Shown here: positions 1 to 5,772 of the stretch, one piece after another
Layout of the letters: each line of letters starts with the position of its first letter
How positions within the stretch are numbered: position 1 is the stretch's first letter
NCBI GenBank assembly: GCA_003695105.1
Contig: RFIZ01000096.1
Span: 1-9,589 of the forward strand
Source: Fidelibacterota bacterium
GTDB lineage: Bacteria; Fidelibacterota; Marinisomatia; Marinisomatales; J089
Direction of reading: 5' to 3'
Length of the DNA stretch: 9,589 nucleotides
Made by a program: the position numbers and the translations under genes
The notes under the pieces: generated by a model
Seen by the model: the letters and a program-made list of their open reading frames with translations, nothing else
The model's database searches: none
Told to the model about the DNA's origin: nothing

Positions 1-929
1 CCAATGAGGCCGAAATCCAGGCTCTGGAAGAAATCATCCGGAAGGAGGAGCCGACATTGGTGGTCGTGGATTCCATCCAGACCATGTACTCCGAAAACCT
101 GGACTCGCTTCCGGGTTCGGTGGGGCAGATCCGGGATTGTTCCCAGCGACTGCTCCAGCTCGCCAAGGCGCTGGGAACCACCATTCTCATCATTGGCCAC
201 GTGACCAAAGAAGGCATCCTGGCGGGGCCCCGGATGTTGGAACACATGGTGGATACGGTGCTGTATCTGGAAGGGGATGAACGGTATGACCACCGGATGC
301 TCCGCAGCGTAAAAAACCGCTTTGGCGCCACCCATGAAATCGGAGTTTTCCGCATGAGTTCCGCCGGTCTGGAGGAAGTGACCAATCCCTCCCGGCTGTT
401 TCTCCAGGAACGCCTGGGCGATGTATCCGGCACGGTGATCTACCCCAGCCTGGAAGGAACCCGACCCATTCTGGTGGAAGTGCAGGCGCTGGTGACCCCG
501 GCCCGGTTCGGCACGCCCCAGCGCACGGCAAACGGTCTTGATTTCCGGCGCGTATCCATGTTGCTGGCCGTACTGGAAAAACGCCTGCAACGTCCCCTGG
601 GAATGCGGGACGTCTTTGTCAATATCGTGGGAGGGTTGAAGATCGACGATCCTGCCGCTGATCTGGCGGTGATCGCCGCCATCGTTTCCAGTGAACAGGA
701 CCGGCCCGTACCCGAGGGAATGGTCCTGGTGGGAGAAGTGGGTCTGGGCGGCGAAGTCCGGAACGTCACCCGGCTGGAACAACGTCTCCGGGAGGCCCAG
801 GAACTGGGCTGTACCCGGGCTCTGGTGCCGAAACGATCTTCAGTGAAATCCCGGCATTTTGACCGCCTTCAGCTTCACCCGGTGCTCACCGTGCAGGAAG
901 CTTTGGCGCAACTGTTTCGGGATCGGTAG
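1..929 (+). CDS. radA: DNA repair protein RadA/Sms, 3' part (5' end outside window)
   Basis: RadA is a RecA-like ATPase that helps process recombination intermediates and drives branch migration. The frame is open from base 3 and gives about 308 residues ending in TAG at 927-929; full-length RadA is about 450 residues. The N-terminal zinc finger and Walker A are therefore lost upstream. Visible in order: a Walker B strand (TLVVVDSIQT), the GHVTKEG and AGPRMLEHMVDTVLYLEGD segments, the RadA-specific KNRFG motif (VKNRFGATHEIGVF), then the Lon-protease-like C-terminal domain (LVEVQALV to the end) with GLKIDDPAADLA. These are diagnostic of RadA rather than RecA or DnaB. The last base of its stop is the first base of the tgt start (TAGTG), so the two genes should be translationally coupled. 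Confidence 0.97.
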   Translation, partial: NEAEIQALEEIIRKEEPTLVVVDSIQTMYSENLDSLPGSVGQIRDCSQRLLQLAKALGTTILIIGHVTKEGILAGPRMLEHMVDTVLYLEGDERYDHRMLRSVKNRFGATHEIGVFRMSSAGLEEVTNPSRLFLQERLGDVSGTVIYPSLEGTRPILVEVQALVTPARFGTPQRTANGLDFRRVSMLLAVLEKRLQRPLGMRDVFVNIVGGLKIDDPAADLAVIAAIVSSEQDRPVPEGMVLVGEVGLGGEVRNVTRLEQRLREAQELGCTRALVPKRSSVKSRHFDRLQLHPVLTVQEALAQLFRDR

Positions 930-2096
930 TGGCCATTACCTTTTCTCTCACCCACCAGGACAGGGACACTCCCGCCCGCTGCGGAACGCTCCGCACAGAT
1001 CACGGGACTCTGCCCACTCCCATGTTCATGCCGGTGGGCACCTACGGCGCAGTCAAGACGCTGGCCCCCTGGGAACTGGAAAGTCTGGGAGCCCACATCA
1101 TTCTGGGGAATACCTATCATTTATACCTGCGACCGGGACTGGATGTGATCCGGAACGCCCACGGTTTGCACGGGTTTTCCACCTGGAAACGAAGCCTGCT
1201 CACTGACAGCGGCGGATTTCAGGTGTTTTCCCTGGCTCAGTCCAACAAAATATCCGCTGACGGAGTAGAATTTCAATCCCACCTGGATGGATCCCGGCAT
1301 GTCCTGACACCAGAAAAAATCGATGGAAATTCAACGCATTCTGGGAGCGGATATCATCATGGCTTTCGATCAATGTCCGCCGGGCGGCGCCCCTGAAACC
1401 GTTCTGAAGGAAGCCGTACAGCGAACGACGGCCTGGCTCCGTCGCTGTCAGCGGTATCTTCGGGAGCACCCGCCGGTCTATGAATGGGATCAGGTTTTGT
1501 TTCCCATCGTTCAGGGAGGCACATCGTTCGAATTGCGTCGCCGCAGCCTGGAGGAAAGCCTGCCCTACGCCTCCTGCGGCATCGCCATTGGCGGTTTGGC
1601 CGTGGGGGAACCCAAGGAAGCCATGTTGAACCTGTTGGACCAGCTTCCGGGCTGGCTGCCGGTCGATCAACCCCGGTACCTGATGGGAGTGGGCACTCCC
1701 GCCGATCTGGTGGAGTGTGTATCCCGGGGCATCGATCTCTTCGACTGTGTAATGCCCACCCGCAATGCCCGGAACGGGCAGGTATTTACTTCCCAGGGAA
1801 AACTCAATCTGTTCAATGCCCGATATCGCTTCGATCTGCAGCCGCCGGACCCTGCCTGTACCTGCCCTACCTGCCGGCAGTTCAGCCGGTCCTATCTGCG
1901 CCACCTGTTGAAAGTGAACGAAATCCTGGGGCTCCGCTTATTGACCATTCACAACGTGTCGTTCTATCTTCGGCTGATGGAGACGATGCGGGACGAGATC
2001 CAGGCCGGTCACTTTGCCGCCTGGGCCCGGTCCTGGCTGAACCGGTGGAAAGATTTCAACCAGACCAAACAGGAGGAGGAATCCTATGTTACCTAA
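929..2096 (+). CDS. tgt: Queuine/preQ1 tRNA-guanine transglycosylase (Tgt), frameshifted as read
   Basis: Tgt exchanges guanine 34 of GUN-anticodon tRNAs for the queuosine precursor preQ1. GTG at 929 overlaps the radA stop by one base; it has no clear Shine-Dalgarno site. The protein lies in two frames: 929 to about 1318, then about 1319 to the TAA at 2094-2096. The uncorrected first frame stops at 1396. Removing one A from the A6 tract at 1314-1319 gives the family-typical PEKSMEIQ and a 388-residue enzyme, the normal length. Numbered on that corrected protein, the key residues are all present: D93 (TDSGGFQ), D147 (AFDQCPPG), GGLAVGE, the nucleophile D272 (FDCVMPTRNARNG), and the zinc set C310, C312, C315 (CTCPTC) and H341 (TIHN). 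Their spacing agrees with Zymomonas Tgt. The intact second half suggests a functional gene, so a sequencing error or mRNA slippage is likelier than decay. Confidence 0.94.
1314..1319 (+). other. A6 homopolymer at the tgt frame change
   Basis: The run reads CAG-AAAAAA-TCGATGG. With six A the upstream frame continues as EKIDGNST and dies at 1396. With five A it reads PEKSMEIQRILGADI, which is the conserved Tgt sequence. The frame change is thus located to this tract. Homopolymer miscounting, a true indel, and transcriptional slippage on poly-A are all compatible with what is seen. Confidence 0.9.
2071..2085 (+). promoter_or_regulatory. Strong Shine-Dalgarno for the peroxiredoxin gene, inside tgt
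   Basis: AGGAGGAGGA lies within the Glu codons near the Tgt C-terminus, with a 6-nt spacer to ATG 2086. This is the best ribosome binding site in the window. It supports 2086 as the true start of the peroxiredoxin, although that start overlaps the tgt end by 11 nt. Confidence 0.85.
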
Positions 2097-2538
2097 AGGA
2101 ACCAAAGCGCCGGATTTCACCGTCCCGGATCAGGACGGGAACCTGGTCTCCTTATCCGATTTCCAGGGGAACAAAGTATTGCTGTGGTTTTTTCCGAAAG
2201 CCAGCACCCCCGGCTGAACGACCGAAGGCCGCAGTTTGCGGGACTCCTATCAGGCCCTGACCGCCAAGGGGGTGGTGATTCTGGGAATGAGCAAAGATTC
2301 GCCATCCCGGCAAAAAAAATTCCGGGAAAAAAATGATTTCCCCTTCGCACTGCTCTGTGATGAAAGCGGCGACACCATCCGGGCTTATGAGGCCTGGGGC
2401 AAGAAAAAACTGTACGGACGGGAATACGAAGGCATTTACCGCATCTCCTATCTGATCGATGAACAGGGCACCATTCAGGAAGGGTGGGAGAAAGTGAGCC
2501 CCAAGACCCACGGGACCGACGTTTTGAGCGTACTCTGA
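2086..2538 (+). CDS. bcp: Selenocysteine-containing BCP/PrxQ-type peroxiredoxin (in-frame UGA)
   Basis: A thiol (here selenol) peroxidase of the thioredoxin fold that reduces hydrogen peroxide and organic hydroperoxides in the cytoplasm. Read from ATG 2086 through TGA 2215-2217 to TGA 2536-2538 it gives 150 residues, close to E. coli BCP (156). Before the TGA: KAPDFTVPDQDGNLVSLSDF, then VLLWFFPKASTPG. After it, with no gap: TTEGRSLRD, ILGMSKDSP, FALLCDESG, YEGIYRISYLIDEQGTI. These follow the BCP pattern segment by segment (compare PKAMTPGCTVQACGLRD in E. coli). Sec44 replaces the peroxidatic Cys exactly; the upstream Pro-x-Thr-Pro-Gly context is intact. The Cys found five residues later in many BCPs is Arg49 here, and the only Cys is C91. 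UGA is an ordinary stop for several genes in this window, including this one, so the code is not reassigned. Alternatives are a Cys-to-stop mutation or a sequencing error. The SECIS-like hairpin and the intact downstream frame argue against both. Confidence 0.88.
2215..2248 (+). promoter_or_regulatory. UGA (Sec) codon and candidate bacterial SECIS hairpin
   Basis: TGA at 2215-2217 is followed by a hairpin. CCGCA (2229-2233) pairs with UGCGG (2237-2241), five perfect base pairs closing a GUU loop at 2234-2236. A second short helix, AGG (2226-2228) with CCU (2246-2248), can extend it across a 4-nt bulge. The loop G lies 16 nt after the UGA. From established knowledge, bacterial SECIS elements sit in the coding region just after UGA and carry a G among the first loop bases, recognised by SelB; this hairpin fits, at the short end of the spacing range. 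Pairing was done by eye and no folding energy was computed. Confidence 0.62.
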
Positions 2539-2542
2539 AGGT

Positions 2543-3889
2543 TTACTCGGGTTCGATTCCCAGTTCCTTGATTTTGCGGGAGAGATTGGGCTGGTGCATC
2601 CCCAGCTGCCGGGCGGCCAGGGAAATGTTCCAGTCATAGCGTTGCAACTGAGTCCGGAGGAATTGCCTTTCAAATTCCCGCTTGGCTTCCCGGAACGTCA
2701 ACTGACTCCGGAGGGAACTGACCACCTCATCCGCTGCCGGGAGAAAAGGCCGCAGCATTTCGCGGGTGATCTCCCGGGCGGGTAACAGAATGGAACACCG
2801 TTCCAGCAGGTTCTTCAGTTCCCGCACATTCCCGGGATAAGTATAGCTCTGGAGCAGACGGAGAGCCCCCGGACTGAAGGATTTGGGTGGAAAATTGTAC
2901 TGGTGAGAGAACAGGAGTTGAAAATGGTCAACCAAATCCGGAATGTCTTCCAGATGATCCCGCAAAGGCGGGATGTGGATCGGAATTACATTCAGGCGGT
3001 AGTATAAATCCTCCCGGAACGTTCCTTCCCGCACCATGGCCTCCAAATCTTTATGGGTGGCGGCAATCACCCGGGTTTGGATGGTGAGAGTTTTGTTTCC
3101 TCCCACGCGCTCGAAGGTACCTTCCTGGATGACCCGTAAAATTTTGGCCTGGGCGGACAATCCCATATCACCGATTTCATCCAGAAACAGGGTTCCGTGG
3201 TTTGCCCGTTCCAGTTTGCCGATTTTGCGCGTGGTGGCTCCGGTGAAGGCTCCTTTCTCGTGGCCGAACAATTCACTCTCTACCAGTTCGGCTGGAATGG
3301 CGGCGGAATTGAACTTGATGAAGGGCTGCCCCTTGCGCTGGCTCTGACTCACCAAGGCCTGGGCCACCAGTTCCTTTCCCGTACCACTCTCTCCGGTGAT
3401 CAACACTTTGGAATCGGTGGGAGCCACCTGCCGGATGGTCGCCCGCAGGGTTTCCATCACGTCCGAATGTCCCACCAGACGGTACTGTAATTCTTCCCGA
3501 TCCTGCTCCTCCCGGACTTTCCATTGAAGCGTCCGTTTCTCCCGGATATTGCGCACGGCGGTCAACACCTTGGCCATGGAGAGAGGTTTTTCGAGGAAAT
3601 CATAGGCGCCGCGCTTCACCGCTTCCACGGCTGTCTCAATCGTGCCGTGACCTGAAATCATGAGCACATCCAGGTCCGGTTCCAGTTGGAGTGTTTTTTC
3701 CAGAACTTCCAGACCGTCCATGCCCGGCAGCCGCACATCCAGGATCATCATATCCACCCGTTCTTCTGCCAGATAGGCCAGTGCCTTTTCTCCGCTGGGG
3801 ACGGTTTTGCATTCGAACCCCTCATCCCCCAGAATATCCTTCAGGGTCAGTCGAATGTTTCGTTCGTCGTCCACGATCAAAATTTTCAT
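2543..3889 (-). CDS. NtrC/NtrX-type sigma54-dependent response regulator
   Basis: Activates sigma54 promoters when phosphorylated by its partner kinase. 448 residues. Receiver domain, residues 1-115: acidic pair D7/D8, phospho-acceptor D51 (MMILDVRLPGMDG), S79 and K101. AAA+ domain, about 138-385: Walker A GESGTGKE (166-173), the sigma54-contacting GAFTGA loop (213-218), Walker B LFLDE (234-238), arginine-finger segment FREDLYYRLN, and sensor II GNVREL (353-358). Fis-type helix-turn-helix, about 415-442 (NISLAARQLGMHQPNLSRKIKELGI). ATG at 3889 overlaps the kinase TGA by 4 nt (3886-3889) and has a GGAAGGA Shine-Dalgarno. All catalytic motifs are intact. The regulon is unknown; the closest functional class by sequence is NtrX, but I would not assign nitrogen control from this alone. 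Its stop lies 4 nt from that of the convergent peroxiredoxin gene. Confidence 0.97.
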   Translation of the reverse strand: MKILIVDDERNIRLTLKDILGDEGFECKTVPSGEKALAYLAEERVDMMILDVRLPGMDGLEVLEKTLQLEPDLDVLMISGHGTIETAVEAVKRGAYDFLEKPLSMAKVLTAVRNIREKRTLQWKVREEQDREELQYRLVGHSDVMETLRATIRQVAPTDSKVLITGESGTGKELVAQALVSQSQRKGQPFIKFNSAAIPAELVESELFGHEKGAFTGATTRKIGKLERANHGTLFLDEIGDMGLSAQAKILRVIQEGTFERVGGNKTLTIQTRVIAATHKDLEAMVREGTFREDLYYRLNVIPIHIPPLRDHLEDIPDLVDHFQLLFSHQYNFPPKSFSPGALRLLQSYTYPGNVRELKNLLERCSILLPAREITREMLRPFLPAADEVVSSLRSQLTFREAKREFERQFLRTQLQRYDWNISLAARQLGMHQPNLSRKIKELGIEPE

Positions 3890-5094
3890 GGTGCTTTTCC
3901 TTCCGCAGACATATCTGTTGTCGGGAACCGCAGCTCAAACCGGGTTCCTTTTCCGGTCTGACTGGTGACATGGATGGTGCCACCATGGTTTTCCACAATG
4001 CGCTTTACGATGGCCAGCCCCAGACCGGTTCCCTTTTCCCGCCGGGTATAGTAGGGTTCAAAAATTTTCTCCAACTGGTCCGGTTCAATTCCTTTGCCCC
4101 GGTCCGACACCCAGAGGACGATCTCCTCCTTGCCCGAGGTAACACCCACCTGAATTTCAGGAGATTCGCCGGAAGCCTGGAGGGCGTTTTGAACCAGATT
4201 GACCACTACCTGTTTCAGCTGAACCCGGTCTCCCATGATCGCGTCCGGTCCCGGTTCCAGAGCCAGCGTGACACCGCACTCCCGGTAGGGTTGAAGGATA
4301 TCTTCCAGGAAGGGTCCCAGCTTCAGCGGACGGAGTTGCGCCTCCGGCAGCCGGGCGAATTGGGAAAATTCCCCGGCCAGAGTCTGAAGGTTGGTGACTT
4401 CCTCCCGAATGACCCGAACCACTGCCTCCAGCACCTCCTGAATCTGATCGGAGCCGGCATGCACTTTGGCTTCCAGCCGATCCAGGGATAGCCGAATGGG
4501 AGTCAGGGGATTTTTGATCTCGTGAGCCATCACCCGCGCCATGTCCCGCCAGGCCATTTCTTTTTCCACCTGCACCAGTTTCCGCCGACTCTCCTCCAAT
4601 TCGGTCACCATTTGATTGAAAGATACAATCAGATCATTCAAGGGGGAAAACCGGTTTTCCCGCACCTGGATCGTCCAATTGCCACGGGCCAGTTCCCCTG
4701 CCGCTTCCTGTAATCGCTTCAGTGGACGGGAGATCAAATTAAAACTCAGGAAAAACAGCCCCAGGGCCGCCGCCGTCAGAAAAATAAAGATGAAATAGGA
4801 ATACAATTCGATGTCTTTCCGGAACAATTCCCGGGCCAGGCGGACCTGATGTTCCGTTTCCAGCAGGGCCTCCACGTCTTCCCGAAAGGCAGCTTGTTGG
4901 TCAGAGGGGAGCTGGGATGCGTACGTTTTGTGCAGTTGGGCGATCTTCGATTCGATCTCGAGGGCGTCGATTCCGGCGTTGAAGGATGTAAGATTATCCA
5001 GGAAATAATTGCGGAAAAACAGAACGGCGTTGACCATCAGAAACAGCACCAGAATCAGGATCTGGATCCGAAAACTGGGAATCAGCTTTCTCAT
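3886..5094 (-). CDS. Membrane histidine kinase, short NtrY-like (HAMP-HisKA-HATPase)
   Basis: The sensor kinase partner of the downstream regulator. I chose ATG 5094 (MRKLIPSF, 402 residues) over the longer open frame: it overlaps the upstream stop in ATGA (5091-5094), has GGAG before it, and sits just before the first membrane helix. TM1 is about residues 9-27, followed by a helical periplasmic segment of about 70 residues rich in Gln, Glu and Leu. TM2 is about 99-121, then HAMP to about 172. The HisKA domain carries phospho-acceptor H191 in AHEIKNPLTPI, the NtrY-style H-box. The ATPase domain has an N-box (VVVNLVQNALQA, N303), G1 DRGKGIE, F-box EKIFEPYY and G2 GTGLGLA. Unlike classical NtrY (about 700 residues) it has no PAS domain. 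The signal is unknown. Confidence 0.95.
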   Translation of the reverse strand: MRKLIPSFRIQILILVLFLMVNAVLFFRNYFLDNLTSFNAGIDALEIESKIAQLHKTYASQLPSDQQAAFREDVEALLETEHQVRLARELFRKDIELYSYFIFIFLTAAALGLFFLSFNLISRPLKRLQEAAGELARGNWTIQVRENRFSPLNDLIVSFNQMVTELEESRRKLVQVEKEMAWRDMARVMAHEIKNPLTPIRLSLDRLEAKVHAGSDQIQEVLEAVVRVIREEVTNLQTLAGEFSQFARLPEAQLRPLKLGPFLEDILQPYRECGVTLALEPGPDAIMGDRVQLKQVVVNLVQNALQASGESPEIQVGVTSGKEEIVLWVSDRGKGIEPDQLEKIFEPYYTRREKGTGLGLAIVKRIVENHGGTIHVTSQTGKGTRFELRFPTTDMSAEGKAP

Positions 5095-5678
5095 TGCTCC
5101 AGGAGACTCCGGGTAAACCGGGGCGACACACCCAGGGGTCTGGTCCGGTTCCAATAGGCCATCAGATTCAGGGGTTCCTCCTTCCCCTGCACCCGAATTT
5201 TATCCAACCAGGCCGTCACCCGTACCTCATACTCCTTTCCCGGCTGCAACTCCTCGTAGCCCGCGAGGCGAAGGTGTTGAAGCGTACTCCACCGCTCCTT
5301 GGCATCCTCCAGCCCCATATCCCCATCGGATTCCTGCGTTTCCGAATCGGTGACCTGGTAGGTTTGATCCAGCAGGGAATAGGCAAGGGTTTTGGTCAGG
5401 GCGACGGTCTTGACCACCCGGGGCGCACCGTTGATTTCCACCAATTGAATTTTGTAATGGAGGGCCACATCCATCCCGGAAGAAAAAATCTGATCCAAAT
5501 CGGTGGAAAATGCATGCTGAATCCGGGTGGAAACCATGAGGACGGAACCGTTGGCGGTCACCTCCACGGGACCCATGTCGGGTGTCACACCGGGTATGGC
5601 CGTATAAAAGAGTGAACCCAGGGCAATGACGGTGGAAATGGTTTTGTTGAAGAGAACCGAAAATAGGTTGGGTTCCAT
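5091..5678 (-). CDS. DUF4390-like exported or membrane-anchored protein
   Basis: 195 residues, function unknown. A hydrophobic stretch (about residues 10-30, ISTVIALGSLFYTAIPG) suggests a signal anchor or uncleaved signal peptide, placing the rest outside the inner membrane. The body is a predicted beta-rich domain: VSTRIQHAFSTDLDQIFSSG, VALHYKIQLVEI, DQTYQVTDSETQE, LRLAGYEELQPGKEYEVRV and LNLMAYWNRTRPLG. The order (a strand, 'hafs..l...l.sG', then a YEVRV-type strand near the end) matches what I remember of DUF4390, a family often encoded directly before NtrY-like kinases. The 4-nt overlap with the kinase start supports a joint function, perhaps as an accessory sensor; this is inference. The ATG at 5678 has no convincing Shine-Dalgarno site. 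Confidence 0.72.
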   Translation of the reverse strand: MEPNLFSVLFNKTISTVIALGSLFYTAIPGVTPDMGPVEVTANGSVLMVSTRIQHAFSTDLDQIFSSGMDVALHYKIQLVEINGAPRVVKTVALTKTLAYSLLDQTYQVTDSETQESDGDMGLEDAKERWSTLQHLRLAGYEELQPGKEYEVRVTAWLDKIRVQGKEEPLNLMAYWNRTRPLGVSPRFTRSLLEQ

Positions 5679-5726
5679 AATTGAATTTAGGATAACAGGT
5701 TACAGGGTGGAACGACTCCTTAGAAC

Positions 5727-5759
5727 GGCTTTCCGACCGGGAATCCCGGCCGGAAAGCC
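5727..5759 (-). terminator. Long hairpin after the PDZ gene (probable terminator or 3' end structure)
   Basis: A near-perfect inverted repeat, two 16-nt arms around one base: GGCTTTCCGGCCGGGA on the minus strand. In the minus-strand RNA all 16 positions can form (one is G-U); in the plus-strand RNA that position is an A-C mismatch. A few innermost pairs would open to make the loop. It starts 13 nt after the PDZ gene stop. It is followed by GUUCUAAGG, not a real U-tract, so it is a weak intrinsic terminator or a 3'-stabilising hairpin between this gene and the DUF4390 operon. Confidence 0.6.
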
Positions 5760-5772
5760 TGAGGAGGGTAAA

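Noticed and set aside
1308..1400. Programmed ribosomal frameshift in tgt
   Set aside because: Tgt is not known to me to use recoding, and no stimulatory structure or classical slippery heptamer with the right phase was seen. An error or slippage in the A6 tract is simpler.
1200..1904. Minus-strand open frame of about 234 codons inside tgt
   Set aside because: Antisense shadow of Tgt codons in GC-rich DNA; no domain, no start signals.
2086..2217. The first 43 codons as a separate small protein and the rest as a truncated peroxiredoxin pseudogene
   Set aside because: Homology is unbroken on both sides of the UGA with no indel, the downstream part is undecayed, and the UGA falls exactly on the catalytic Cys codon.
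1484..2260. Long open frame on the plus strand (about 258 codons) overlapping tgt and the peroxiredoxin
   Set aside because: It is a shadow frame: composition is Pro/Arg/Gly-rich with no recognisable domain, while the overlapping frames encode conserved Tgt and peroxiredoxin.
2547..2563. GGGTTCGATTCCC, a perfect match to a tRNA T-arm loop, as a possible tRNA end or attachment site
   Set aside because: It is the end of the response regulator (GIEPE codons on the other strand). No acceptor, anticodon or D-arm lies nearby and no mobile element is adjacent.
3691..4491. Plus-strand open frame of about 266 codons opposite the kinase and regulator
   Set aside because: Opposite strand of two genes with full catalytic motifs; its own translation shows no family pattern.
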